In this document: positions 26,033 through 34,566 of the stretch, piece by piece
How positions within the stretch are numbered: the stretch's first letter is position 1
Layout: every line of letters starts with the position of its first letter
Source: DATEGZ01 sp035519535
GTDB lineage: Bacteria > Acidobacteriota > Vicinamibacteria > Vicinamibacterales > SCN-69-37
Reading direction: 5' to 3'
Assembly (NCBI GenBank): GCA_035519535.1
Contig: DATIWF010000118.1
Coordinates: 1 to 64,000, forward strand
Length of the DNA stretch: 64,000 bases
The notes under the pieces: generated by a model
The model's input: only the letters and a program-made list of their open reading frames with translations
Database searches by the model: none
Told to the model about the DNA's origin: nothing
Translations under genes and position numbers: made by a program

Positions 26033-26200
26033 TCAGGAATGCGGCGCGCCGCGTTTGAGGAACTCGAACACATACATCGCGAACCAGCCGAGGCCGAACA
26101 GCAGCCCGAAGATGATGACGATCGCGAGCGTGCCGCGCGGGTGGCCGAAGTCCGCCGGGTCGGTCGGCGGCGCCGGGGTCGAACGGGCCGGATCGGTCAT
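26033..26200 (-). CDS. ba3-type oxidase small subunit IIa-like protein
   Basis: 55 residues, one helix: PADFGHPRGTLAIVIIFGLL continues to FGLGWFAMYVFEFLKRGAP. This matches the single-helix subunit IIa that replaces the missing second helix of subunit II in ba3 oxidases. The Pro-rich N-terminus precedes the helix. ATG 26200 overlaps the preceding stop as ATGA, and subunit II follows, so position and size agree with the role. Sequence similarity in so short a protein is weak; the context carries most of the weight. Confidence 0.8.
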   Translation of the reverse strand: MTDPARSTPAPPTDPADFGHPRGTLAIVIIFGLLFGLGWFAMYVFEFLKRGAPHS

Positions 26201-26580
26201 GACGCGTCTCCTCCGGCGGCCGGTGCGCCGCGGGCCGGTCGCGCCGGCGGCGCCTGCTGTTCCAGCCAGAGGTGACGCAGCGCCAGAAAAGGATGCCGTC
26301 GCAGCATCCGGGGTCCGGCGTAGCGCATCACGTCCTTCATGGCCGCTCGTTCAGCAGGACGATAGCAGTGAATCGGGCACCGTGCGCACGTCGTTTTGCG
26401 CGCGCCGAAGGGGCAGTGGGTCAGCCGGGCGTCGGCATAGGCCCTCAACGCCCGGCAGGTCGGGCAGAGGGTCCGGCCCCTCGTCTGGTGCAGGTCGTGG
26501 CAGTAGATCTCGACCATGGCGGCCATCGTCCGTTTGTCGCGGACGATATTGGCCGGACACTCCGCGCTCGCCCCTCGCAT
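26197..26580 (-). CDS. YgbA-like nitrous-oxide-stimulated promoter family protein
   Basis: About 127 residues from ATG 26580; the frame is open to 26703 but the extra N-terminus is not conserved. It matches the YgbA family strongly: KRTMAAMVEIYCHDLHQTRG, LCPTCRALRAYADARLTHCP, FGARKTTCARCPIHCYRPAE and MKDVMRYAGPRMLRRHPFLA. Its many conserved Cys suggest a metal or Fe-S site. E. coli ygbA is controlled by NsrR and belongs to the nitric-oxide response. Here it is the first gene of a ba3 oxidase operon with an ATGA overlap, which suggests a link between NO stress and this oxidase. Confidence 0.88.
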   Translation of the reverse strand: MRGASAECPANIVRDKRTMAAMVEIYCHDLHQTRGRTLCPTCRALRAYADARLTHCPFGARKTTCARCPIHCYRPAERAAMKDVMRYAGPRMLRRHPFLALRHLWLEQQAPPARPARGAPAAGGDAS

Positions 26581-26704
26581 GGCCGCCCACGCTGCAATTG
26601 GCATTCCGCGCGGAGGCCCCCGGGTGCGCCCGAAAGCCGCACGAATCGGCTCCTCGACCGCCTCGGTTGGGCAATATGCCGCACGCGGGTGGGAACTACT
26701 CATC

Positions 26705-26855
26705 GGGTACGTCGGGTACGTCGGGTACGTCGGGTACGTCGGGTCCGAGGAACGCGCTGACGCTGCCTTCTTCCTTTAGGTAGAGCTAGTTGGCCAGCGA
26801 CAGCGCGTTCCTGGCACCCGCCGTACCCGACGTACCTGACGTACCCGACGTACCC
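26705..26855. repeat. Large inverted repeat built of 9-bp GGGTACGTC units with conserved tail
   Basis: Left arm: four GGGTACGTC units from 26705, then GGGTCCG and the tail AGGAACGCGCTGACGCTG (26748-26765). The right arm (26795-26855) is the reverse complement with about six mismatches. The 61-bp arms enclose a 29-base loop. It fills the divergent gap between the ygbA-like gene and the BNR gene. The same head and tail recur at 47341-47451 and 61391-61457. Confidence 0.85.
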
Positions 26856-26918
26856 ATGAACGCTGTGCTATCGTCCGTCGTAATTCTCAGCGTTCCCCTT
26901 AACCCTGGAGCGGGTGGT

Positions 26919-29831
26919 ATGAGACGAGTGCAGGTCGTGTTTGGAGCGGCGGTGGTCGCTTTGGCCGTGGCCGTTGGGGCCGGGCAGGGCGCGGGACCCC
27001 TTACGGCGGATGCCTTCAAGGGCATTGAGATCAGAAACGTCGGCGGCGACTACACCACGGGGCGCGTGCAGGACATCACCGTCGACCCGAATCATCCCAA
27101 CGTCTACTACGTCGCGTCCGCGGCCGGCGGGCTGTGGAAAAGCGAGAATCGCGGCAACACGTTCACGCCGATTTTCGACACCGGCGGCAGCTACAACCTC
27201 TGCTGCATCGTCGTCGATCCGAAGAACTCGGACGTGTTGTGGCTCGGAACGGGCGAGAACTCGAATCCGCGCAGTGCGATGGTCGGCGCCGGACTTTACA
27301 AGAGCAGCGACGGAGGCAAGACGTGGAGCCAGGCGATGCTCCCGAAGTCGGAGCACCTCGCGAAGATCATGATCGATCCGCGCAACAGCAACGTCGTCTA
27401 CGTCGCCGCGCAGGGTCCGCTGTGGTCCGCGGGCGGCGACCGCGGCATCTACAAAACGACCGACGGCGGTGCGACCTGGAAGGCGTCGCTCTCGATCAGC
27501 GCCGACACCGGCGGCAACGACATCGTCATCGACCCGAACAGCCCCGACGTGCTGTATGCCTCGACGTGGCAGCGCCGGCGCGGCGTCGGCCAGATGATCG
27601 GCGGCGGGCCGGAGAGCGCGATTTACAAATCGACGAACGCGGGTCAGACGTGGACGAAGCTGGCGAAAGGCCTGCCCGAAGGCGACATGGGCCGCATCTC
27701 GCTCGGTGTCGATCCGAAAGCGAAGCCGACCCGCGTCTACGCGCTCATCAACGCGCGGCCGCAGGAGACGGGCTTCTATCGATCGGACGATGCCGGCGCG
27801 ACGTGGGAGCGACAGGGCGCGCCGCTCGGCAAGCCATCGTCGGCGCCGGCTGACGTGCAGGCCGCGCAGCAGCAGGCCGCGGCCGCAGCGGCGGCGGCCG
27901 CCGCCGCGCGTCAGGGTGGCGCGGCGGGCGGCCGTGGAGGCGGAGGCGGAGGCGGCGGGCGCCGTGGCGGCACGCCCGGCGTCTACACCGGCGGCGATCC
28001 CGGGTACTACTACGAGATCTTCGTCGACCCGGTACGGCCCGACACGATCTGGTCCGTCAACACCAACCTCGAATGGAGCCGCGACGGCGGCCGGACGTTC
28101 TCGCCGGTGCCGAACCTGAACGGCGTGCACGTCGACTATCACGTCGTGTGGATCGACACGAAGGACCCGCTGCACATCATGGTGGGCAACGACGGCGGCG
28201 CCTACGAGTCGGTCGACGACGGCAAGACGTGGCGGCACTTCTCGAACTTGCCGGTGACGCAGTTCTATCGGGTGGCCGTGGACAACGCGCTGCCGTTCTA
28301 CAAGATCTGCGGCGGCGCGCAGGACAACGGATCGATGTGCGGGCCGTCGCGGTCGATCAACCGCAGCGGGATTCCGACGAGCGACTGGCGCACCTCGGGC
28401 GGCGGCGACGGGTTCTTCAACCAGATCGATCCTGAGGATCCGAACACCGTGTACTCGTCGTCGCAGAACGGCGCGATCGAGCGCATGGACATCCGCACCG
28501 GCCAGGCCAAGGGCATCCGGCCGCCGCAGTCCCAGGGCGCGGGGCGAGGCGGTGGCGGCGGCGCGGGCGGCGGCGGGCTGGGCACCGAGGCGCCGGCGCC
28601 GGGCGATCGAACCAATTGGGACTGCCCGTACATCATCAGCCCGCATCAGCACACGCGGCTCTACTGGGGCAGCCAGTACCTCTATCGATCCTACGATCGC
28701 GGCGACCACTGGGAACGCATCAGCCCGGATCTCACGCGCAATCTCGACGACCGCGTGATTCCGATCATGGGGAAGGTGTGGGATCCGGCGACCACCGTCG
28801 CCTATCACAACGCGACGACGACGCTCAGCACCATCGTCGCGATCGACGAATCGCCGCTCGTCGACGGCCTGATCTACGTGGGCACCGACGACGGCAACCT
28901 GCAGGTGACCGAGGACGGCGGCAAGAACTGGCGGAAGACGACGCAGTTCGCCAACATCCCCGACGGCTACTATCTGACGCACGTCGTCGCGTCGCCGGTA
29001 GACTCCAACGTCGTGTTCGTGTCGATCAACAACTGGCAGCGCGGCGACTTCAAGCCGTACGTCGTGCGGAGTGACGACCGCGGCCGGACGTTCAAGTCGA
29101 TTTCGGGTGACTTGCCGGACGGCCAGGACGTGTGGTCCGTCCTGCAGGACTGGGTAAATCCGGATCTGCTGTTCGCCGGCACCGAGTTCGGCTTGTTCTT
29201 CACCGTGGACGGCGGCACGCACTGGGCGCAGCTCAAGGGCATGCCGGTGGCGCAGGTCCGCGAGCTGAAGTTCCAGAAGCGCGAGAACGACCTGGTGATG
29301 GCGACGTTCGGGCGCGGCTTCTGGGTGCTCGATGATTTCAGCGCGTTCCGCGAGATCAGCGCGCAGTCGATGGGTCGGGAGGCCGAGCTCTATCCGCTCC
29401 GCACGACGTATCAGTACGACGAGCAGACGAACGCGCGCCTGGTCTGGGGCAACACCGCGTCACCGAACCCGCCCTACGGCGCGACGTTCACCTACTCGGT
29501 CGGACCGTCCGAGAGCGGCAACCTCGTGCTGACGATTGCGGACGACGCCGGCAAGCAGGTGGATCGGATCGACGTGCCGGAAGGCGCGGGGGTCCATCGC
29601 GTCACCTGGACGCTGCGCGAGAACACGGGCGCAGCGGCGGCAGCCGGCGGACGCGGCGGCCGGGGCGGCGGAGGCGGTGGAGGCGGCGGGTTCGGCGGTC
29701 GTGGAGGCGGCGGAGCTGTCGTGCCGCCGGGCCGCTACACGGCCACGCTCGGCAAGCTCAACGGCGAGGCGGTCTCGCCTCTCGGCAAGCCGCAGTCGTT
29801 CATGGTCGTGCCGCTGCCGAAGGGGGAGTAA
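26919..29831 (+). CDS. Exported BNR/VPS10-type beta-propeller protein
   Basis: 970 residues. A signal peptide (VVFGAAVVALAVAVGAGQG) leads into many Asp-box/BNR repeats: GGLWKSENRGNTF, GLYKSSDGGKTW, GIYKTTDGGATW, AIYKSTNAGQTW, NLQVTEDGGKNW. These form one or two sortilin/VPS10-like propellers. The C-terminal 120 residues include an FlgD-like Ig fold (SGNLVLTIADDAGKQVDRID, then GVHRVTWTLREN). Three Gly/Arg/Ala-rich inserts (near 27858-27977, 28540-28600 and 29635-29715) look like slippage-prone linkers. It is often annotated as glycosyl hydrolase, but no catalytic residues can be named. ATG 26919 is chosen for the signal peptide and the GGAG upstream; the open frame before it is translated repeat DNA. 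Confidence 0.85.
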   Translation: MRRVQVVFGAAVVALAVAVGAGQGAGPLTADAFKGIEIRNVGGDYTTGRVQDITVDPNHPNVYYVASAAGGLWKSENRGNTFTPIFDTGGSYNLCCIVVDPKNSDVLWLGTGENSNPRSAMVGAGLYKSSDGGKTWSQAMLPKSEHLAKIMIDPRNSNVVYVAAQGPLWSAGGDRGIYKTTDGGATWKASLSISADTGGNDIVIDPNSPDVLYASTWQRRRGVGQMIGGGPESAIYKSTNAGQTWTKLAKGLPEGDMGRISLGVDPKAKPTRVYALINARPQETGFYRSDDAGATWERQGAPLGKPSSAPADVQAAQQQAAAAAAAAAAARQGGAAGGRGGGGGGGGRRGGTPGVYTGGDPGYYYEIFVDPVRPDTIWSVNTNLEWSRDGGRTFSPVPNLNGVHVDYHVVWIDTKDPLHIMVGNDGGAYESVDDGKTWRHFSNLPVTQFYRVAVDNALPFYKICGGAQDNGSMCGPSRSINRSGIPTSDWRTSGGGDGFFNQIDPEDPNTVYSSSQNGAIERMDIRTGQAKGIRPPQSQGAGRGGGGGAGGGGLGTEAPAPGDRTNWDCPYIISPHQHTRLYWGSQYLYRSYDRGDHWERISPDLTRNLDDRVIPIMGKVWDPATTVAYHNATTTLSTIVAIDESPLVDGLIYVGTDDGNLQVTEDGGKNWRKTTQFANIPDGYYLTHVVASPVDSNVVFVSINNWQRGDFKPYVVRSDDRGRTFKSISGDLPDGQDVWSVLQDWVNPDLLFAGTEFGLFFTVDGGTHWAQLKGMPVAQVRELKFQKRENDLVMATFGRGFWVLDDFSAFREISAQSMGREAELYPLRTTYQYDEQTNARLVWGNTASPNPPYGATFTYSVGPSESGNLVLTIADDAGKQVDRIDVPEGAGVHRVTWTLRENTGAAAAAGGRGGRGGGGGGGGGFGGRGGGGAVVPPGRYTATLGKLNGEAVSPLGKPQSFMVVPLPKGE

Positions 29832-29833
29832 TC

Positions 29834-29940
29834 GCCCAGTCGGAAGTGAGAAGCCAGAAGTTGGAAGTACGGAGCGCACGCCGTCAACGGTTCAGCGTGC
29901 AGTCCGACCTTCCTACTTCTGGCTTCGAACTTCCCACTTG
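29834..29940. repeat. Inverted pair of GAAGNNN heptad repeats between convergent genes
   Basis: Left arm heptads GAAGTGA, GAAGCCA, GAAGTTG, GAAGTAC; right arm CTTCCTA, CTTCTGG, CTTCGAA, CTTCCCA. The arms pair over about 27 bases with few mismatches around a loop of roughly 40 bases. It lies between the stops of the BNR and sulfatase-like genes and probably ends both transcripts. Confidence 0.75.
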
Positions 29941-29941
29941 A

Positions 29942-31939
29942 TTACCGGCACGCCCCCGGATCGTTCGGTGTGCCGGGATCCACGAAACACCCCGCGTACA
30001 GATAGCGTTTGCCGCCGTGCTCCTGGTAGATCAGGAGCGTCTCTTTGCCGTTCGCGGCGGTTGATCGCAGGTATTGGAAGGGCGGACCGGCCGGCGCCGG
30101 TTCGCCCTTCAGCGCTTCAGACGCCACGCGTCCGGTCAACGATCCCCTCGGCTTGAGCGTGAGGCCGAGAATGTGCGCGACGGTCGGCACGATGTCGGCG
30201 TTGCTGACGGGCGGCGCGCTCACGACGCGCGCCTTGAAGTCGGGTCCAATCGCGGCCATGTTGTTGAACGTGTTGTCCCGCCCGAAGCCGCCGTGCATGC
30301 CCTGGCCTTCCTGGAACGTCGTGTCGGAGACCTGGATGCCCGTCTGCAGGTCGTCGGGGTTGAGATAGAACATCTTGAACGCGACGACGATCGCCGGACG
30401 CGGCAGCTTCGTTGCGCCCGCGAGGTTGATTGCGCTCAGGGGCAGCGCGCCTGCGAGCGCGCCGTACTTGTCGTCGACGAAGACACCGCTGACGTAGTCG
30501 TAGGTCACCAGCGACGCGACGATTCGCTGTACTGTGGCCGGGTTGCCGTCCGGGACGTAGATCAGATCCGACCCGCCATTGGCCGCGACGATCGCCCGCG
30601 CGTCCGAGCCGTCGATTTTGAGCACGTCGATGCCGATGAGTCCGTTGCCCGCGATCGGGTGCTCCCAGGTGCCAACCGACGGATCGATCGCCACACGCCT
30701 GAACGCGCGGCTGCCCTCGGCGTGCTGATCGGGATCGAACAGGTTCAGCTTCATCGAGGTCGCGAGATCGATCGCGAGAAAGCCGTACGGGAGCACGCCC
30801 TTGAGCGTGTCGATCCTGCCCGAAGCATCCACGTAGTCGTGTTTCGCGGACTCGGCCGTCGTCGGGCGGCCGGTGCGGTCGAGTTCGCGGCGGCTGATCG
30901 TCGAGACGCCGTGGTCTGACGTGACGATGACGTCGGTGTTCGCTTTGACGGCCGGATGCGCGTCGAGCCAGGCGAGGATCTGCTGCAGGTTGCGATCGGC
31001 ATTCTGCACCGAGCGCTTCGACGACAGGCCGTTGACGCCGGGCGCGAGCGTGTTGAGGCTGTCGCCCTCGTAGTGCTGCGTGCCGTCCGGATCGCGCGAC
31101 CAGAAGAGCAGCACGAACGGCTGGTCCGGCGTGGCTGCGAACGACGGCAGGAGCACGCGCGTCGCGACGTCCGCGAACCACTGCTGCTGGACGACGTTGG
31201 CAGCCAGCGTGCCGGCTTTGGTCCGGTCGCCGTAGAACCCATTGTTGTACTGCGACGCCGGGCCGTACCCGTTGGACCGCGTCGGGGCTTCGGGCGGAAT
31301 GCCGGCGAGGTCGAGCTGCGACACGAGCGCGGGCGGCAGCGGCAGCCCGGCCGCCGATCCTGTCGCATCGTCGATCACGAGGCCGGCGGGGAACGGCGTG
31401 TAGCCTCGGTTGGCCGGCGCCAGCAGGCCGATGTCCTGGATCGCCGTCGGGCCGAGCTTGCCGATGGCCGCCGTGTGATAGCCGGCCGCCCGCGCAAGGC
31501 TCAGGAGCGTGTCCTCGCCGAGGTAGTTGCCGTCGAGGTGATCGTCGAGGTCGGCAAGCACGCGATCGTTCTCGACGAATGGCACGGGCGTCCCGGGCGC
31601 CAGGTTGAAGTTGCCGGTGTCGAACGTCGCGAAGCCGGCCCAGATGACGTTGCTGAAGTCGCCCGTGTCGCCGAGCTGGTGGCCCGTCGCGATGGCCGAG
31701 CCGTTCGCGGTCGTGAACGTCGGGAACAGCGAGTAGCTGTTCTCGAAGTGCACGCCCTCGCTCCGGATGCTCCACAGCGCCGGCGTGTCCTGCTCGGTGA
31801 CCGAGCCGTGTCGGAGGGCGTCGGCGACGAAGATGATGACGTTTCGGCGCGGCTGGGGCTGAAGAGCGCGTCCGGGCGCCATCAACAGGCCCAGCGCGGC
31901 CGCGACCGCGAGCCAGCCGACCAATCGCTGAGTCCGCAT
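29942..31939 (-). CDS. Exported alkaline-phosphatase-superfamily (sulfatase-like) phosphohydrolase
   Basis: 665 residues with a signal peptide (RLVGWLAVAAALGLLMAPG). Superfamily features are the metal-binding NVIIFVADALRHGSVTEQDT, the likely nucleophile Thr in LFPTFTTANGSAIATGH, the HYEGDSLN region, and the metal site TDVIVTSDHGVSTISRRE, then GQGMHGGFGRDNTFNNM. Closest in style to type I phosphodiesterase/nucleotide pyrophosphatase and phosphoglycerate mutase-like proteins of this superfamily. A true sulfatase is unlikely because no C/S-x-P-x-R motif is seen. Substrate unknown. Confidence 0.82.
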   Translation of the reverse strand: MRTQRLVGWLAVAAALGLLMAPGRALQPQPRRNVIIFVADALRHGSVTEQDTPALWSIRSEGVHFENSYSLFPTFTTANGSAIATGHQLGDTGDFSNVIWAGFATFDTGNFNLAPGTPVPFVENDRVLADLDDHLDGNYLGEDTLLSLARAAGYHTAAIGKLGPTAIQDIGLLAPANRGYTPFPAGLVIDDATGSAAGLPLPPALVSQLDLAGIPPEAPTRSNGYGPASQYNNGFYGDRTKAGTLAANVVQQQWFADVATRVLLPSFAATPDQPFVLLFWSRDPDGTQHYEGDSLNTLAPGVNGLSSKRSVQNADRNLQQILAWLDAHPAVKANTDVIVTSDHGVSTISRRELDRTGRPTTAESAKHDYVDASGRIDTLKGVLPYGFLAIDLATSMKLNLFDPDQHAEGSRAFRRVAIDPSVGTWEHPIAGNGLIGIDVLKIDGSDARAIVAANGGSDLIYVPDGNPATVQRIVASLVTYDYVSGVFVDDKYGALAGALPLSAINLAGATKLPRPAIVVAFKMFYLNPDDLQTGIQVSDTTFQEGQGMHGGFGRDNTFNNMAAIGPDFKARVVSAPPVSNADIVPTVAHILGLTLKPRGSLTGRVASEALKGEPAPAGPPFQYLRSTAANGKETLLIYQEHGGKRYLYAGCFVDPGTPNDPGACR

Positions 31940-32044
31940 GCCTCGAGTCTCTCCGATTGCCGCGGAGTTTACAAAGGGCAGGCAACGGGAGTGTAACCGC
32001 GCCCGCACTGCGGATAGACTGTCGGGCACTCGGCGCAACCCGCG

Positions 32045-32881
32045 ATGACTGACGCCGCGCGAGGAGCCAGGCAGCTCAAGGCGGAGCAGACGTACAACGC
32101 CGCCGCGGATACGTTCTGCGCCGAGCCGTTGGCGTTCTGGGATCGCTACGGCCAGCGAACCGTCGATCGCCTCGGCTTGCGGCCCGGCGCGCACGTGCTC
32201 GACGTGTGCTGTGGTGCGGGTGCGTCAGCGCTGGCTGCCGCGGGGGCGGTCGGTCCCGGGGGGCGCGTGCTCGCGGTGGATCTCGCCGGCGAACTGCTGG
32301 CGATCGGCCGAGCCCGGGCGCGCGACGCGCAGCTCTCCTGCCTCGAGTTCCAGCGCGCGGACGTGACCGCACTGGCGCTCCCGCCGGCGAGCTTCGACGC
32401 CGTCATCTGCGTCTTCGGCATCTTCTTCGTGCCCGACATGGAAGCGCAGGTCGCCGCGCTCTGGCGCCTCGTGAAACCCGGCGGACAACTCGCCATCACG
32501 ACCTGGGGACCTGACATGTTCGGTCCGGGCTACCCGCTGTGGCTCGAGGCCATCAGACAGGTCCGTCCCGACCTGACGTCCGCGGTCAATCCCTGGGATC
32601 GCATCACGACGCCCGAGGCGGTCCGCGAGTTGTTTGCGCGCGCAGGCATCGCGGGCGTCGAGGTCGTGCCAGAGGCGGGGCATCAGCCCCTGCGCACGCC
32701 GGAGGATTTCTGGACGGTCGCGCTCGGCAGCGGATTGCGCTGGGCCATCGATCAGCTGGGCCCGGAGGCGGCGGTCGGCGTCAAGCGGACCGTGCTCGAC
32801 CAGCTCGCCGCCGCTCGCGTCGACCGCATCGCCACCAACGTGATCTACGCCGCCGCCAGGCGGCCCGCCGATCCGGCCTGA
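32045..32881 (+). CDS. Class I SAM-dependent methyltransferase
   Basis: 278 residues of the UbiE/Methyltransf_11 type: GAHVLDVCCGAGASALAAAG as motif I, GRVLAVDLAGELLAI, LEFQRADVTALALPPASFDA with the characteristic CVFGIFFVPDMEAQ, and LVKPGGQLAITTWGPDMFGP. The aromatic residues of the last segment resemble ubiquinone/menaquinone-type methyltransferases. It begins a three-gene run with a DUF6064 protein and another methyltransferase, each one base apart. Confidence 0.85.
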   Translation: MTDAARGARQLKAEQTYNAAADTFCAEPLAFWDRYGQRTVDRLGLRPGAHVLDVCCGAGASALAAAGAVGPGGRVLAVDLAGELLAIGRARARDAQLSCLEFQRADVTALALPPASFDAVICVFGIFFVPDMEAQVAALWRLVKPGGQLAITTWGPDMFGPGYPLWLEAIRQVRPDLTSAVNPWDRITTPEAVRELFARAGIAGVEVVPEAGHQPLRTPEDFWTVALGSGLRWAIDQLGPEAAVGVKRTVLDQLAAARVDRIATNVIYAAARRPADPA

Positions 32882-32882
32882 C

Positions 32883-33521
32883 ATGTCGCTGCCGTTCTCG
32901 CGCGACGCGTTTCTCGACGTCTTCGCCGCCTACAACGCCGCGCTGTGGCCCGCCGTCGTGACGCTCTGGCTGGTGACCGCCGGCGCCGTCGGGCCCTGGA
33001 TGCGCCTCGGCCGGCCCTCCGGCCGCGTCCTGATGGCCCTGCTGGCCGTGCATTGGATCTGGTCGGGCGTCGCGTATCACTGGCTGTTCTTCAGCCGCCT
33101 CAATCCGGCGGCGCTGGTCTTCGGCGCGCTCTTCACGCTGCAGGGACTCCTGTTCGGCGTGCTGGCGGCCCTCGCCCAGGCGCGGTTTGGCCTCGCCCGC
33201 AATGCGCGCGGCGTGCTGGGCGGGGTCTTCGTGATCTACGCGCTTGCCTACCCGGCGATCGGCATCGCGGCCGGTCTGCGCTATCCGCGCGTTCCGCTCT
33301 TCGCCGTGCCGTGCCCGACGACGCTGCTCACGGCCGGGTGGCTCATCAACGCCACGGGCGTCCCCCGCGTCGTGAGGATCATTCCGGCGCTCTGGGCGGC
33401 GATTGGCAGCACGGCGGCGATCGCACTCGGCATCCGCGCCGATTGGGTGCTGGTGGCCGCGGCGGTGGCGCTCGTGATTGATGGCGTGGCGCCGCAGGCC
33501 CTGGGCGCCAGGCAGCGCTGA
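32883..33521 (+). CDS. DUF6064 membrane protein
   Basis: 212 residues and six or seven predicted helices. The start MSLPFSRDAFLDVFAAYNAA and the segments WIWSGVAYHWLFFSRLNPAA and VPCPTTLLTAGWLI are typical of DUF6064, a family of uncharacterised integral membrane proteins. It lies between two methyltransferases with 1-base gaps on both sides, so all three are cotranscribed. Function unknown. Confidence 0.8.
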   Translation: MSLPFSRDAFLDVFAAYNAALWPAVVTLWLVTAGAVGPWMRLGRPSGRVLMALLAVHWIWSGVAYHWLFFSRLNPAALVFGALFTLQGLLFGVLAALAQARFGLARNARGVLGGVFVIYALAYPAIGIAAGLRYPRVPLFAVPCPTTLLTAGWLINATGVPRVVRIIPALWAAIGSTAAIALGIRADWVLVAAAVALVIDGVAPQALGARQR

Positions 33522-33522
33522 C

Positions 33523-34179
33523 ATGCGCGATTGCTGCGGAACGTACGGAGACACGGCGTCGGGCCAGTTTGGCGCCGCGGTCGCCCGGCGCGACCTCGAC
33601 GCGTACCGGCGCCGCGGTCCGGATCGGGTGACGCGGCTGATGCGGGACGCCGTGATCGGCGCCGCCGGTGATTCACGGCCGGCGACGGTGCTGGACATCG
33701 GCGGCGGGATCGGCGCGCTCAGTCTCGAGCTGATCGCGGCGGGGGTCGGCCAGGCCACGGTCGTCGACGCCTCGCGGCCGTATCTCGAGGCGGCGCGCGC
33801 GGAGGCCCGGCGCACCGGACGCGAGGACCGGCTCACCATCGTGCCCGGCGATTTCGTCGAGCTGGCGCCGACGCTGGCCGCGGCCGACGTCGTCGCGATG
33901 AACCGCGTGGTGTGCTGCTATCCGGATGTCCGCGGGCTGCTCGACACGGCGCTCGCGCGCTGCGGACGCGTGTTTGCGTTCTCGTATCCGAAGCGCCGGT
34001 GGTACATCCGCGCGGTCGCCGCGCTCGGCAACGGGGTCCGCGGGCTGACGGGCCGGCCGTTCCGGACGTTCGTCCACGACGAGCGCGCGATGCGCGCGGT
34101 GGCCGCCGCGGGCGGCTTCCGTCCGCAGGGCCGGCGCGAGACGTTCGTCTGGCGGGTCGAAGTCTGGACCCGCGCCTGA
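33523..34179 (+). CDS. SAM-dependent methyltransferase, BchM-like
   Basis: 218 residues from ATG 33523, one base after the preceding stop. An N-terminal Cys pair (MRDCCGTYGDTA) precedes the Rossmann fold (TVLDIGGGIGALSLELIAAG, ATVVDASRPYLEAA, TIVPGDFVELAPTLAAADVV, NRVVCCYPDVRGLL). The NRVVCCYPD box resembles Mg-protoporphyrin O-methyltransferase BchM, but no bacteriochlorophyll gene is nearby, so the substrate is open. Confidence 0.82.
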   Translation: MRDCCGTYGDTASGQFGAAVARRDLDAYRRRGPDRVTRLMRDAVIGAAGDSRPATVLDIGGGIGALSLELIAAGVGQATVVDASRPYLEAARAEARRTGREDRLTIVPGDFVELAPTLAAADVVAMNRVVCCYPDVRGLLDTALARCGRVFAFSYPKRRWYIRAVAALGNGVRGLTGRPFRTFVHDERAMRAVAAAGGFRPQGRRETFVWRVEVWTRA

Positions 34180-34180
34180 C

Positions 34181-34232
34181 TTGACACCGCAGTATCCTCG
34201 CTATATATATTGTGGCTACATATGTCGTGGCC
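34181..34232 (+). promoter_or_regulatory. Strong sigma-70 promoter with PadR-type palindrome, likely leaderless start
   Basis: TTGACA (34181-34186), a 17-base spacer and TATATA (34204-34209) form a near-consensus promoter. The expected start of transcription near 34216 is only about 6 bases before the ATG at 34222, with no Shine-Dalgarno sequence, so the padR mRNA is probably leaderless. TATATATTGTGGCTACATAT (34204-34223) is a partial palindrome of the ATGT/ACAT kind bound by PadR proteins and overlaps the -10 box and start codon, which suggests autorepression. Confidence 0.75.
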
Positions 34233-34563
34233 ACTGACAGACCGTGAGCTCAAGCGGGGCAGCGCGACGCTGCTGGTCCTCGCGCTCGTCGACCACACGC
34301 CCCGCCACGGGTACGAGATCGGCAAGCAGATCGAGGCGCGGTCGGGCGGCACCATCACCTTCCAGATGGCGTCGCTCTACCCGCTGCTGTACCGGCTCGA
34401 GCGCCGCGGCTGGATCGAGGGCAAATGGCGCCAGCGCGACGGCGGACGCCGGCGGCGCTACTACCGCATCACCGCCGCCGGCCGGCGCGTGCTCGCGAGC
34501 GAGCGCGGCGTCTGGCAGGCGTTCGTCCGCGCGCTCGACCGCGTGGCGGGATTGAAAGGCTGA
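34222..34563 (+). CDS. PadR-family transcriptional regulator
   Basis: 113 residues from ATG 34222. Classical PadR winged helix: ELKRGSATLLVLALVDHTPR, HGYEIGKQIEARSGG, FQMASLYPLLYRLERRGWIE, GRRRRYYRITAAGRRVL. The three bases GCT-less gap to the next gene is short (3 bases before the ADOP ATG), so both are expressed together from the promoter at 34181. Probably autoregulated by the palindrome over its start. Ligand unknown. Confidence 0.93.
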   Translation: MSWPLTDRELKRGSATLLVLALVDHTPRHGYEIGKQIEARSGGTITFQMASLYPLLYRLERRGWIEGKWRQRDGGRRRRYYRITAAGRRVLASERGVWQAFVRALDRVAGLKG

Positions 34564-34566
34564 CCC

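Noticed and set aside
26868..29222. 784-codon minus-strand frame opposite the BNR gene
   Set aside because: No recognisable domain and Arg/Val/Asp-rich shadow composition; the plus strand has clear BNR repeats and a signal peptide.
29942..31939. True arylsulfatase
   Set aside because: No C/S-x-P-x-R formylglycine motif is seen; the protein only shares the superfamily fold.
33523..34179. Bacteriochlorophyll biosynthesis (bchM) gene
   Set aside because: One motif is similar, but no other pigment gene is nearby and the methyltransferase fold is generic.
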